DNA of 64,000 nucleotides, taken from Glebionis coronaria (lineage: Eukaryota; Streptophyta; Magnoliopsida; Asterales; Asteraceae). Position numbers and translations under genes: made by a program. Positions 22,097 to 35,179 of this stretch are shown piece by piece. The notes beneath the pieces were generated by a model. That model was not told where the DNA came from. It was given only the letters and a program-made list of their open reading frames with translations, and ran no database searches. Position 1 is the stretch's first letter, and each line of letters begins with the position of its first letter. The stretch spans positions 310,001-374,000 of the forward strand of contig JANFOE010000055.1 of assembly GCA_025667525.1 (NCBI GenBank). Direction: 5' to 3'.

Positions 22097-25000
22097 TGAA
22101 ATGTGTATAGTTGAAGTTCGTTTTCTCAGTTTTTAACAAATTGAAAGTCCTAACAAGATCGAGTTTATAATTGTTTTTGGTTGGTAAAGGTACTTGGATA
22201 TTCTACGTCTAATTCAACAATCAAATAGAAATGAAAAATATTAACTATGTAACCGTAAAACAAATTGTCAAATACCACATTTTTATTCAATTAAAATCAC
22301 AAATGTAAAGTCTATAAAATGAAAGGACTGAAAATGTAAATTCTATGAAAATTAAATGCCAAAAATAAAAAGTTTAAAAGTCTAAGGACTATTTATGTAA
22401 AAATAGTTAACAAATTGGACTAATGGTGAAATGGTAACTAACTAAGTAACTAACTTAACTACTTTTGAAAACTGATTAACTAATTTTAACAAATTCCAAA
22501 TCTAAAAGGACTTATATTTTGCAAAACCTAATAAAGTGGGAACTTAGCCTGAAATGAAAACTATTTAATAATCAAGGGACCAAACTATAATATTATAACA
22601 ACTTTTAACCAAAACGGGCCATGAAACAAAAATAAGCTCGAATAAGCTCATTTCTTAACCAAATAAGCTCAAACCAGTTTTAAAAGGCTTAAAATTGAAA
22701 TTCAGCTAGACTTGTAAAAGGAAATAAGTTGAAACTCACTGAAACTCTAATAAGCTATTTGAAATAAGCCCAAATTAAGCTAACTAATAAGCCAAACGTT
22801 CACAACTTGATTTTTATGCAAAAACTTGTTAATAAACTCACAAGAAGAAGGGAATGTTTTGTCTTATAAAAATTAATCCATTAATAAGCTCAGAAAATGA
22901 AATTAAGCTAAAATGAGCTTATGTTGACTTTTGTTGACCAAAAATCCAAAAAGTTGAAAAGTTCAAATCTTAACAAGGAACACTTTTTAAAGTGAATTGT
23001 GAAAGAAAATGGCTAAGTTTCTGAAGTGGATAAGCTAGAATGAGAAATCAGTTAAGCTTTTTATCATAGAGAATGGCATTTGCTCAAAGGCTGAAACAAG
23101 TGCTTATTTCTAGCTTATTTCTGAATACTGTAGAATTTCCTGCTTAAGATTTAAACTACATATGTTGCGTAAGAGCTATAAACTAATTTCAAGAAAATTC
23201 ATCAAGAATTAAAGCAATGACAATGATTTGAAATCAGTAACTTTCTGAAAACTAGTTTTTGAAACAATATGACCCAAACCTTTTTACTGAAATTGACCTA
23301 TTTGACCAAAGAACTGACTTGAAAGTGAATGATAACTAAAGAACTTGACTTAAAATGGCTAGATGACAAAAGGTTAACAAGTTTTGAGCTAAAATGAACA
23401 CTAGATCTTACTCCAAAACTGGTTGCCAAACATTAGTTACAGATTTTAGAAGAATTTTATCAAAGGAATTTTAGCTAAAAGTAATACTGATTAAAGTTTG
23501 ATTACAAGCTAAGTTTTACTAGCAAAATGAGATGAAAGGAAACTGATTAAAGGCTATGCAACACTCATATACTACAACTGCTAATACAAGCTAATATTGA
23601 CAGCTAAAAACTTAACAGAATGTAGATATAAGCTAAGAAACAATTGCTAAGCTACTAATAAGCTACTCAATCAATCAACACAACTCAATTATCAGCTAAA
23701 CACCTTTTATCATACAACCAATCAAGTTTACTCTAGGAATTAAGCATGCCTGCAACAGTTAAGAGGAACAAAACTCAGAAAATTGTACACCTTTAGTTTA
23801 GGCCTCCTTTGGGGAGTAGAGTAGCGCTGAGCTATCTAGATAGTGCTAAACCACCACCTTAGCACTAGTATCTACCAATCAACAATCAATCAACAGCTAA
23901 TCAACACTAAATCTCCATTGTTGAACTGAAAACCTTCAAAATCTATCAAATTCTTCAATTGGAATGATCAAAACAATGAATGCAGCTATTGGATGAAATG
24001 AACAGCAACAATCTTCAACAAGGCTTCTAATGATCACTTATGATCACTAGAAACAAACAGTATCAATGGCGTGTGAACAGTAATGTAGGACAGTAAGAGA
24101 ATTGGAGGAAAATTTGAATTTTTATTGAAGTAATGTCAAAAGTAGTTACAAGGGTAGTTACAACTAACTAACAGACTCACAAGAGGTTGTCAGGCTCTTG
24201 AGAGTTGTTATCTACTAACTTTCTAACAAAATGAGAGAGTGAGTAAAATTCTAGTGTGTGTGTTTTCACACTAGCTAACTATGTACAAATGAGAGCCTGC
24301 TACCCTGTTTATAGAATGAGAAAGTAAAGTTGTTGGGTAGGTGACGTGTCCAAGCCAATCATTGAGCTCCACGTGTCCCAATTCTGCTAATTGAAATTTG
24401 TAGGTGAAGAACTTAATTGGGGATTTTTGATTGAGTTGTTGTCAGCTTAATTGAGTTGTTGGGATGGATTCGTCTCTTGATTTTGAGCAACTTTCATGTT
24501 TATAACTCCTTCTGAAATACAATGTAGCTCAATCCCATTTCTGGCAATTTTGTTTGGAGAAGAAGGCCACGTGGCATGTTGTGGTTTGTGGAAAAATAAG
24601 CACATGGATCATTATCCATTTAGTGAAATATGATTGGCTGATAAGAGAAGTGGTGGATTGCACTGTTGTGATTGGGTATTAAATAAAGGCGGCTGTGAGT
24701 GGGGTTATGTGGTAATCCAAGTTATTGGTTTTCTTACTTCTCATTGGTTTATTCTTCTTCACACGGATCAAGCACAAATGTTTTTCCAAAATTGGCAGAA
24801 ATGGTCCTTGTACTTGGCAGTTTGATATTTTGAGCTAGAATCTTCATTTCTTTGACAATTTCAGTCCTTCCACTTGCATTTTTGAACATTTAAGCCCTTT
24901 GACTTGGTTGACTTCATTATTGACAATGTTTGACTTTGATCTTGACTTTGGAAAATATACACTTTTGGTCCTTCATCTTTGAAATGTTGTCAAGATAGGT

Positions 25001-25222
25001 CCTTTGTCTTCAAAGTCTTGTCACTCTTTATCCTTCTTTGTCTTTTTCATCCAATTAAGCTTGATTTTCTCTTTGTTTGCTTGAAAATGCATCCTTCTTA
25101 CCTATTTGTTCATAAACATAGAACATACCACATAATACCGCTTTATAGCACAAAGTTTAGGTATTTTTCTTGTGTTTTAGGGTGCTTTGTTGATTAATTG
25201 ATATGAGTTTTTGCTCATATCA
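22097..25222 (-). repeat. Element B LTR, copy 1
   Basis: 3126 bp, TG...CA. In element sense it opens with a perfect 9-bp inverted repeat TGATATGAG...CTCATATCA (25199-25222). TATA-like TATAAACA at 24306-24313. Many AATAAGCT motifs lie downstream of the TATA in element sense (about 22640-23720). By eye it differs more from copies 2 and 3 than those do from each other. Confidence 0.9.
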
Positions 25223-26370
25223 AATCCCCTACACTTGAACATTGTCATGTCCTCATGCAATGCTATATTTTAAAGCACAAATTTACATTCTCCTCATAAT
25301 TAATCCACCTTGGCCATTATGGAATGCATACTACTCTACACTATATGATGCATGATTTTGCAATGCACAAGATACAATTCTATTTATATCTTTTTGGATT
25401 TTCTTGAAATGGTTTGATGGAAATAACTCATAAAGAATTCAATGACTTCGATTAGGGCTTGGGTACCATGGATACTTATCACCCTCAAGTTTCACTTTCC
25501 CCATACCAAGCTTAAAAATGGGATCATTGTATTCACAAGTAAAAAGTGCATCAACTTATTCATGACAATTAAATGTGGAACCGGTTATTAGTTGAGCAAA
25601 TTGCTTGTGGGCAAATTTTTCATTATTTAAAGCGTGATGTATAAGAAATGCAAAATCCAAAAATAAAGAAGCACGGTTTTAATCCTAAGTAATCCTCTCA
25701 TCCATTACTTGAAAAACCGCTCATAATTAATATAAGTCCGTTTCAAGAGTAATAAGTCATTCGCCTTATGTGTAAAATCCTCATGTCATGCTTTCATAAG
25801 TAGCTACACACTCGCTAAAGAAAGAAAATAAAACTCACACAATAATTTACATCCTCCATCTTTTTGAGACTTTGGATCTTCAACCCCGCAACCCGTCACG
25901 GTAATATTGGATTGGAGCAATCTATTGAATCCCTGTAACCCGTCAAGGTAATATTAGAATTCAATAGTCACTATAATTAACACCACACTGCCCCTCTTGG
26001 GAGTCTTGTATAATTATTTTTTTTCTTTTTATTTTTTTTTCTTTCTAGCCACTCATTTTTTTTATAAGCCGCTATTATTTTTCTTTATTCCTCACAAAGA
26101 AATTTGAAAAGAATAAAAGGAAAAACATCCGCTAAATATTAAGCATGACATAAGTCTAATACACATAAAACGTTCTAACTTAGAATCTTAAGACGTACTT
26201 ATACCAACCATAAATGATTAGTCAAAAATACATAAGAGATTACAAACCGATTAAAACCGTTCTTGATTATTTATTAACATATATACATGCGAAGAAAATA
26301 GGGGTAAAGAAGAGAAGGGTTTAGCCACAAGTAAATGTCATGAAGTTTATCTAGCCCTTTAATACTTGCT
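25223..26370 (-). mobile_element. Element B internal fragment, 3' end (duplicated)
   Basis: PPT (25223-25236), inverted repeat CATTG-T-CATG-TCCT-CATG-CAATG (25240-25262) and about 1.1 kb of 3' non-coding sequence matching 29896-31050. It contains CAACCCCGCAACCCGTCA and CCTGTAACCCGTCAAGG blocks and T-runs near 26010-26060. No coding sequence. Confidence 0.85.
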
Positions 26371-26766
26371 TTTTGGCTTGGTTATTATTATAATTAAGTG
26401 GTAAAAGGATAAGTGTTTTCACACTTATTAAATCCCCTACACTTGACCATTGCAATGCCCTCATGCAATGCATTAGTTACAAAGCAAGTTTTACATTTTC
26501 CATCACAATCAATCCACCTTGGCCTTTATTAAACACAAGACATTTAAGAGATAGAAAATTATAAAATATTCAAAGGAAAAATGAGTAAAGAGATAAAAGA
26601 CTTACATTAGGGTTTTGGATGTCATGAATGTTTATCACCCTCAAGTTTCACGTTCCCCAAACCAAGCTTAAAAACGAGATCATTGTTATTATAACTTAGC
26701 AAACTAACACAAACTCATGTGGCCCAATTATTCACTTAGACTCCCTTATTCCCAGGTGTATCTCTT

Positions 26767-29700
26767 TGAAATGTGTATAGTTGAAGTTCGTTTTCTCAGT
26801 TCTTAACAAATTGAAAGTCCTAACAAGATCGAGTTTATAATTGTTTTTGGTTGGTAAAGGTATTTGGATATTCTACGTCTAATTCAACAATCAAATAGAA
26901 ATGAAAAATATTAACTATGTAACCGTAAAACAAATTGTCAAATACCACATTCTTATTCAATTAAAATCACAAATGTAAATTTTATAAAATGAAAGGACTG
27001 AAAATGTAAATTCTATGAAAATTAAATGCCAAAAATACAAACTTTAAAAGTCTAAGGACTATTTATGTAAAAACAGTTAACAAATTGGACTAATGGTGAA
27101 AATGTAACTAACCAAGTAACTAACTTTAACTACTTTTGAAAACTGATTAACTAATTTTAACAAATTCCAAATCTAAAAGGACTTATATTTTGCAAAACCT
27201 AATAAAGTGGGAACTTAGCCTGAAATGAAAACTATTTAACAATCAAGGGACCAAACTATAATATTCTAACAACTTTTAACCAAAACGGGCTATGAAACAA
27301 AAATAAGCTCGAATAAGCTCATTTCTTAACCAAATAAGCTCAAACCAGTTTTAAAAGGCTTAAAATTGAAATTCAGCTAGACTTGTAAAAGGAAATAAGC
27401 TGAAACTCATTGAAACTCTAATAAGCTATTTGAAATAAGCCCAAAATAAGCTAACTAATAAGCCATACGTTCACAACTTGATTTTTATGCAAAAACTTGT
27501 TAATAAGCTCACAAAAAGAAGGGAATGTTTTGTCTTATAAAAAATAATCCATTAATAAGCTCAGAAAATGAAATTAAGCTAAAATGAGCTTATGTTGACT
27601 TTTGTTGACCAAAAATCCAAAAAGTTGAAAAGTTCAAATCTTAACAAGGAACACTTTTTAAAGTGAATTGTGAAAGAAAATGGCTAAGTTTCTGAAGTGG
27701 ATAAGCTAGAATGAGAAATCAGTTAAGCTTTTTATCACAGAGAATGGCATTTGCTCAAAGGCTGAAACAAGTGCTTATTTCTAGCTTATTTCTGAATACT
27801 ATAGAATTTCCTGCTTAAGATTTAAACTATATATGTTGAGTAAGAGCTAGAAACTAATTTCAGGAAAATTCATCAAGAATTAAAGCAATGACAATGATTT
27901 GAAATCAGTAACTTTCTGAAAACTAGTTTTTGAAACAATATGACCCAAACCTTTTTACTGAAATTAACCTATTTGACCAAAGAACTGACTTGAAAGTGAA
28001 TGATAACTAAAGAACTTGACTTAAAAAGGGCTAGATGACAAAAGGTTAACAAGTTTTAAGCTAAAATGAACACTAGATCTTACTCCAAAACTGGTTGCCA
28101 AACACTAGTTATAGATTTTAGAAGAATTCTATCAAAGGAATTTTAGCTAGAAGTAATACTGATTAAGGTTTGATTATAAGCTAAGTTTTACTAGCAAAAT
28201 GAGATGAAAATAAACTGATTAAAGGCTATGCAACACTCATATACTACAACTGCTAATACAAGCTAATATTGACAGCTAAAAACTTAACAAAATGTAGATA
28301 TAAGCTAAGAAACAATTGCTAAGCTACTAATAAGCTACTCAATCAATCAACACAACTCAATTATCAGCTAAACACCTTTTATCATACAACCAATCAAGTT
28401 TACTCTAGGAATTAAGCATGCCTGCAACAGTTAAGAGGAACAAAACTCAGAAAATTATACACCTTTAGTTTAGGCCTCCTTTGGGGAGTAGAGTAGCGCT
28501 GAGCTATCTAGCTAGTGCTAAACCACCACCTTAGCACTAGTATCTACCAATCAAAAATCAATCAACAACTAATCAACACTAAATCTCCATTGTTGAACTG
28601 AAAACCTTCAAAATCTATCAAATTCTTCAATTGGAATGATCAAAACAATGAATGCAGCTACTGGATGAAATGAACAACAACAATCTTCAACAAGGCTTCT
28701 AATGATCACTTATGATCACTAGAAACAAACAGTATCAATGGCGTGTGAACAGTAATGTAGGACAGTAAGAGAATTGGAGGGAAATTTGAATTTTTATTGA
28801 AGTAATGTGAAAAGTAGTTACAAGGGTAGTTACAACTAACTAACAGACTCTCAAGAGGTTGTTAGGCTCATGAGAGTTGTTATCTACTAACTTGCTAACA
28901 AAATGAGAGAGAGAGTAAAATTCTAGTGTGTGTGTTTTCACACTAGCTAACTATGTACAAATGAGAGCCTGCTACCCTATTTATAGAATGAGAAAGTGAA
29001 GTTGTTGGGGAGAGTGACGTGTCCAAGCCAATCATTGAGCTCCACGTGTCCCAATTCTGCTAATTGAAATTTGCAGGTGAAGAACTTAACTGGGGATTTT
29101 TGATTGAGTTGTTGTCAGCTTAATTGAGTTGTTGGGATGAATTCGTCTCTTGATTTTGAGCAACTTTCATGTTTATAACTCCTTCTGAAATTCAATGTAG
29201 CTCAATCCCATTTCTGGCAATTTTGTTTGGAGAAGAAGGCCACGTGGCATGTTGTGGTTGGTGAAAAAATAAGCACATGGATCATTATCCATTTAGTGAA
29301 ATATGATTGGCTGATAAGAGAAGTGGTGGATTGCACTGTTGTGATTGGGTATTAAATGAAGGCGGCTGTGAGTGGGGTTATGTGGCAATCCAAGTTATTG
29401 GTTTTCTTGCTTCTCATTGGTTTATTCTTCTTCACACGGATCAAGCACAAATGTTTTTCCAAAAATGGCAGAAATGGTCCTTGTACTTGGCAGTTTGATA
29501 TTTTGAGCTAGAATCTTCATTTCTTTGACAATTTCAGTCCTTCCACTTGCATTTTTGAACATTTAAGCCCTTTGACTTGGTTGACTTCGTTATTGTTCAT
29601 GTTTGACTTTGATCTTGACTTTGGAAAATATACACTTTTGGTCCTTCATCTTTGAAATGTTGTCAAGATAGGTCCTTTGTCTTCAAAGTCTTGTCACTCT

Positions 29701-29895
29701 TGATCCTTCTTTGTCCTTTTCATCCAATTAAGCTTGATTTTCTCCTTGTTTGCTTGAAAATGCATCCTTCTTACCTATTTGTTCACAAACATAGAACATA
29801 CCACATAATACCGCTTTATAGCACAAAGTTTAGGTATTTTTCTTGTGTTTTAGGGTGATTTGTTGATTAAATGATATGAGTTTTTGCTCATATCA
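26767..29895 (-). repeat. Element B LTR, copy 2 (3' LTR)
   Basis: 3129 bp; same features as copy 1. TATA box TATAAATA at 28978-28985 is intact; terminal inverted repeat at 29872-29895. Confidence 0.92.
28978..28985 (-). promoter_or_regulatory. TATA box, element B LTR copy 2
   Basis: TATAAATA followed by GGG on the - strand. Copy 3 has the same at 40587-40594; copy 1 is mutated to TATAAACA (24306-24313). Confidence 0.6.
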
Positions 29896-31852
29896 AATCC
29901 CCTACACTTGAACATTGTCATGTCCTCATGCAATGCTATATTTTAAAGCACAAATTTACATTCTCCTCATAATTAATCTACCTTGGCCATTATGGAATGC
30001 ATCTATACTACTCTACACTATATGATGCATGATTTTGCAATGCACAAGATACAATTCTATTTATATCTTTTTGTATTTTCTTGAAATGGTTTGATGGAAA
30101 TAACTCATAAAGAATTCAATGACTTTGATTAGGGCTTGGGTACCATGGATACTTATCACCCTTAAGTTTCACTTTCCCCATACCAAGCTTAAAAATGGGA
30201 TCATTGTATTCACAAGTAAAAAGTGCATCAACTTATTCATGACAATTAAATGTGGAACCGGTTATTAGTTGAGCAAATTGCTTGTGGGCAAATTTGTCAT
30301 TATTTAAAGCGTGAAGTATAAGAAATGCAAAATCCAAAAATAAAGAAGCACGGTTTTAATCCTAAGTAATCCTCTCATCCATTACTTGAAAAACCGCTCA
30401 CAATTAATATAAGTCCGTTTCAAGAGTAATAAGTCATTCGCCTTATGTGTAAAATCCTCATGTCATGCTTTCGTAAGTAGCTACACACTCGCTAAGGAAA
30501 GAAAAATAAAACTCACGCATTAATTTACATCCTCCATCTTTTTGAGACTTTGGATCTTCAACCCCGCAACCCGTCAAGGTAATATTGGATTGGAGCAATC
30601 TATTGAATCCCCGCGACCCGTCAAGGTAATATTAGAATTCAATAGTCACTATAATTAACACCACACTGCCCCTCTTGGGAGTCTTGTATAATTATTTTTT
30701 TTCTTTTTCTTTTTTTTTTCTTTCTAGCCACTCATTTTTTTTATAAGCCGCTCTTATTTTTCTTTATTCCTCACAAAGAAATTTCAAAAGAATAAAAGGA
30801 AAAACACCCGCTAAATATTAAGCATGACATAAGTCTAATACACATAAAACGTTCTAACTTAGAATCTTAAGACGTACTTATACCAACCATAAATGATTAG
30901 TCAAAGATGCATAAGAGATTACAAACCGATTAAAACCGTTCTTGATTATTTATTGACATATATACATGCGAAGAAAATAGGGGTAAAGAAGAGAAGGGTT
31001 TAGCCACAAGTAAATGTCATGAAGTTTATCTAGCCCTTTAATACTTGCTTCAACTCTATCATTTCCTACTCTCCACAGATTTAAAATCTCAAATAATGAG
31101 ACGGATGCTTAGCCTAATAGACCAATGAAGGACTACATGGTTAAGGATACTAGCTAGAGAGTGCTAAGATAAGTAAACTCGGGTTGAGTCAAAATATCCA
31201 TGGCGGGGCTAATATGTCAAAGAAGTCTAAACTTGTTAAACCATGTTTTTATTATATTTTTACTCTTTTGGATTTTTTATGAAAAGCAAAAGAAAAATAT
31301 ATACAATGCAAATGTGATATGCAAATGAAAAATGATCAATGCAAAAGTTATAAATGCATATTTTTGGTGGCCAAAGTAGATCAAAAACTTGAAAAATGTT
31401 TGAAAAATTAATTTTCCAATGTTATCATGAAGATCAATGACAAGTTCTAGGTAAGGTCACTTCGATAGAAGACCCCCCTACACTTAAGCTAAACATTGTC
31501 CTCAATGTTTAAGAGCATGGAAGTATAAAAACTTCCCCTACACTTATGAAAATGAAAAGACTTTGCTTAACTCTTGTTAAGGAAAGATCAACTATTGGTG
31601 AATTCATGTTTAAGCACAAGGTGTCTATGAAAAATCACAATAGTAACAAAGTGAACAGGATACAAGGGCCTCCTCCATAAGCTCCAAAGCATGAAATGAG
31701 TGAGCAACCCTACAAACAATATGAAGACAAAAGAAGGTCTCCCCTACACTTATCCTGAATTCTATACCCTTATTTCTAACCTACAACACTCTAAACCTAG
31801 TTATACGATGCTTGGGTTAAGGAGTCTCTAGCTCGACTCTTCCCTCAATGAA
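29896..31852 (-). other. Element B 3' non-coding region
   Basis: PPT at 29896-29909 and inverted repeat at 29913-29935, then about 1.9 kb without genes. It includes the PPT-like / hairpin / PPT-like module (31473-31545), another PPT-like copy (31741-31751), and a GAGTC/GACTC stem at 31822-31839 just after the pol stop. No envelope-like ORF seen. Confidence 0.7.
31473..31545 (-). other. Element B internal PPT-like / hairpin / PPT-like module
   Basis: Perfect 9-bp inverted repeat TAAACATTG-TCCT-CAATGTTTA at 31490-31511, flanked by CCCCTACACTT copies (31473-31485 and 31535-31545), which in element sense match the real PPT AAGTGTAGGGG. Confidence 0.78.
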
Positions 31853-33117
31853 TTAATTCATGGGGAAAATGGGGATCTCTTGGACCATTTCAACAGAAAT
31901 GTCCTGCTCAAAATAATGTTTCACACGGTGACCATTCACTTTAAAGTTTGGACCATCGGGTTGTGACAACTCAATAGTTCCATATGGGAACACTTGGGCA
32001 ATAGTGAATGGACCGGACCATCTCGACTTAAGCTTGCCCACAAAAAGTTTCAACCTTGAGTTAAAGAGGAGAACGGCTCTCCAACTTTAAACTCACGGTT
32101 CTTGATCTTAGCATCATGCAATTTCTTAGTCTTTTCCTTGTAAAGCAAAGAATTCTAATAGGCATTGGCTCTCAATTCATCCATCTCATTAAGTTGATCT
32201 TTCCTATGTGAACCGGCTTGGTTTAAATCAAAGTTAGCCCACTTGAGAGCCCAAGATACCTTGTGTTCTAACTCGAATGGGAGGTGGCATGCTTTTCCAT
32301 AGACAAGCCTATAAGGGGTACAACCAATTGGTGTCTTAAAAGCCGTCCTAAAAGCCCACAAAGCATCATCAAGCTTATCCGACCAAGAAGCTCGATGCTC
32401 TCCCACCGTTTTCTCTAAAATTCTCTTTAAACCACGATTTGTGACCTCGGTTTGACCATTGGTTTGAGGGTGATACGCGGTAGAAAGTATATGATTAACT
32501 CCATATTTCTTCATAACTCTCGTGAATTGATCATTACAAAAGTGCGTACCACGATCACTTATGATGGCCCGAGGTACACCAAATCTAGCAAATAATTGCT
32601 TCAAGAACTTCACAACTACTCTAGCATCATTGGTAGGTAAGGCTTTAGCCTCAACCCATTTGGGCACATAATCCACCGCCACAAGTATATACTTGTTTCC
32701 CTTAGAAGATGGAAAAGGTCCCATAAAACTATGCCCCATACGTCAAAAATCTCACACTCTTTAATAAAATTTTGTGGCATCTCATCACGTTGCGTGATTT
32801 TTCCTTGTCTTTGACACACATCACAAAATTTCACCATCTCTTGGGCATCTTTGTAAATGGAAGGCCAATAGTAACCCGAATCAAATACTTTCTTGGCGGT
32901 ATAGTTGGGCCCAAAATGTCCACCCGTAGGTCCTTTATGACTTGCTTCTAAAATTTTAAATGCCTCGGGCCCATCTACACACCGTCTGATGATTTGGTCC
33001 GCACATTGCCTAAAAAGATAAGGATCATCCCGAAGTAGTACTTAACTTCCTTAAGAAATTTATTCTTTTGTTGGGAAGTAAGACCCTCAATAAGCATATT
33101 CCCCACAAGATAGTTTG
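31853..33117 (-). pseudogene. Element B integrase, broken
   Basis: From 33117 down: remains of the HHCC zinc-binding part (a block near 32837-32616 with [21 protein letters not shown]), the catalytic core at 32739-32155 with [10 protein letters not shown] and [18 protein letters not shown] (second Asp and the Glu of D,D-35-E), and the C-terminal part at 32053-31853 with [19 protein letters not shown], ending FPMN-stop as in D. The first catalytic Asp falls where the frame is disrupted near 32735; other breaks are near 32155 and 32060. About 80% or more of the readable residues match D. Confidence 0.88.
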
Positions 33118-33931
33118 CTATATCCGCAACACGGACCAAGGGGTGGCATCCTCTTGGGAAGAGATAGACATGAGCTCCTCTAATGGAAAGGATTCATTGA
33201 TTTCTTTATTAGGAAAATCTCCTTGAAAAGGATGCTCAAGTCTACTCAAGTGATCCGCCGCTAAATTCTCGGCTCCTTTCTTATCTCGAATTTCTATCTT
33301 AAACTCTTGAAGCATCAAAACCCATCTCAAAAGCCTAGGCTTAGCATCTTGTTTTGTCATGAGATACTTGACAGCGGAATGATCCGTATACACTATGGTT
33401 TTGGATAGCACAAGGTATGGTCTAAATTTCTCAAAAGCATAGACTATAGCAAGCAACTCTTTTTCCGTGGTAGTATAATGAAGTTGTGCACCGGTCATGG
33501 TTTTACTCGCATAGTGTATAGGTTGAAAATGCTTATTCACTCTTTGTCCTTGGCCCCCACCGCATAATCACTAGCGTCACACATAAGCTCAAAAGGTAAT
33601 TCCCAATTTGGAGAAACCAAAACGGGAGCCTTTGTCAATTTCTCCTTAAGAGTCTCAAAAGATTCTAAACAATCTTGGTTGAAAATGAAAGGAGCTTCTT
33701 TTTCCAAGAGGTGAGTCGTCGGTCTAGCTATCTTAGAAAAATCTTGTATGAAGCGCCTATAAAACCCCGCATGACCTAATAAACACCTTACACCTTTAAC
33801 CGTAGTGGGCGGGGGAAGCTTAGAAATCACATCAATTTTAGCGCGATCCAATTCTAATCCCTTATTGGATATTTTGTGTCCTAAAACAATTCCCTCTTTC
33901 ACCATAAAGTGACATTTCTCCCAATTAAGCA
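33118..33931 (-). pseudogene. Element B RT end and RNase H, broken
   Basis: 33932-33537 holds the end of RT and the connection ([40 protein letters not shown]) and the start of RNase H ([16 protein letters not shown]). A small deletion near 33545 removes a few bases where D encodes VLGQ and shifts the frame. 33540-33118 continues with [28 protein letters not shown] and [13 protein letters not shown]. RNase H would degrade the RNA strand during reverse transcription. Confidence 0.88.
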
Positions 33932-35179
33932 CTAACGTGTTTCGTCACAACGCTTAAGCATTCGTTCTAAATTGGTGAGACATGAGGTAAATGAATCTCC
34001 AAAGACGGAAAAGTCATCCATGAAAACCTCCATTGTTTGCTCTATCATATCATGGAAAATCGCCATCACGCACCTTTGAAACGTCCCCGATGCATTACAT
34101 AAGCCAAAAGGCATCCTCTTGTAAGAAAATGTACCATAGGGACAAGTGAATGTGGTCTTTTCTTGATCCTTAGGGTCAATGGGTATTTGGAAATAACCCG
34201 AAAAGCCATCAAGAAAGCAATAGTACTCATTTCCCGCTAAGCGTTCAAGCATTTGGTCCATAAAAGGTAATGGGAAGTGGTCTTTCCTAGTAGCCTCATT
34301 GAGCTTCCTATAGTCAATACAAACTCTCCAACCGGTAACAAGTCTCGTAGGAATAAGCTCATTGTTCTCATTAGGTACTACGGTGATTCCACCCTTTTTT
34401 GGAACACAATGTACCGGGATAACCCATGGAGAGTCGGAAATGGGGTAAATCATACCCGCATCAAGGAGTTTGATCACTTCCTTTTTAATGACCTCATGGA
34501 TTTTTGGGTTAACCCTTCGTTGACTTTGAATGGCGGGTTTGTAATCATCCTCCATAAGGATTTTGTGTATACAAAAATGTGGATCAATTCCCCTTATGTC
34601 GGATATTTTCCATGTTAAGGCTTTCTTGTGTTTCTTAAGGACTTAAATGAGTTTCTCCTTCTCATCCTCTTTCAACTCTTTAGCAATGATCACGGGTAAT
34701 TGGTCTTTGCCCTCTAAGAAAGCATACTCTAGATGGGATGGAAGGTCCTTAAGTTCAATTGGAGGTGGACTCTCTATGGAAGGTTTTACTATGAAAGGAT
34801 CATCGTTGGTAACTTCTTGTGGAATGGGGGAAGGAATAGGGTCCTCATTGAGCAACTTTTGGATAGTAAGAATATCTTCTTCCCAATTAATGGGAGAATC
34901 GTCATCACCAAGAAAGTTGGACTCAAATTCCTCCAAGAGGAAATCACTTTCTCCAAAAGGTGTTAAGGAGGGAGCAATTGAGGCCACGGTTTCAACATGG
35001 GGCATATCCGCACTGGTACTCTTGCAAGCATCATGAAAGTGCTCATCACACACCTCATCTAGCACATCAACTATGTTAATAGTCTCACAAGGTTTAGACT
35101 CGTTAACCTCTTTCTTATCACACACTTTCCCTAACTTAAACACCACTTTCTCATCCTCTACTCTCATAATTAGTTCTCC
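33932..35179 (-). pseudogene. Element B protease-RT linker and reverse transcriptase
   Basis: 35167-34643 is the acidic linker after protease, ending in a stop inside ELKEDEKEKLI-stop where D reads on. 34555-33932 is the RT palm and fingers: [55 protein letters not shown] and the catalytic FMDD (34013-34024). The final codon shift near 33940 separates it from NWEKCHF. The catalytic residues are intact but the reading frame is not. Confidence 0.9.

Larger units (their letters stand above)
21701..26370. repeat. Tandem segmental duplication, unit 1
   Basis: 4670 bp made of the last 60 bp of LTR C, the C internal fragment, a whole B LTR (22097-25222) and 1148 bp of B internal DNA. The next 4.68 kb (26371-31050) repeats it in the same order. 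The junction at 26370/26371 joins ...ATACTTGCT to TTTTGGCTTGG; the source ends share only about 3 bases (CTT). Confidence 0.88.
26371..31050. repeat. Tandem segmental duplication, unit 2
   Basis: Second copy of 21701-26370: 60 bp of LTR C end, C internal fragment (26431-26766, with PPT at 26431-26444 and inverted repeat at 26448-26470), B LTR copy 2 and the start of B internal DNA. After 31050 the sequence runs on into unique B internal DNA, so this copy is joined to the rest of B. Confidence 0.88.

Noticed and set aside
24634..24825. 63-codon ORF MADKRSGGLHCCDW repeated at 29307-29498
   Set aside because: Antisense ORF in duplicated B LTRs; broken in copy 3 and without features of a protein.
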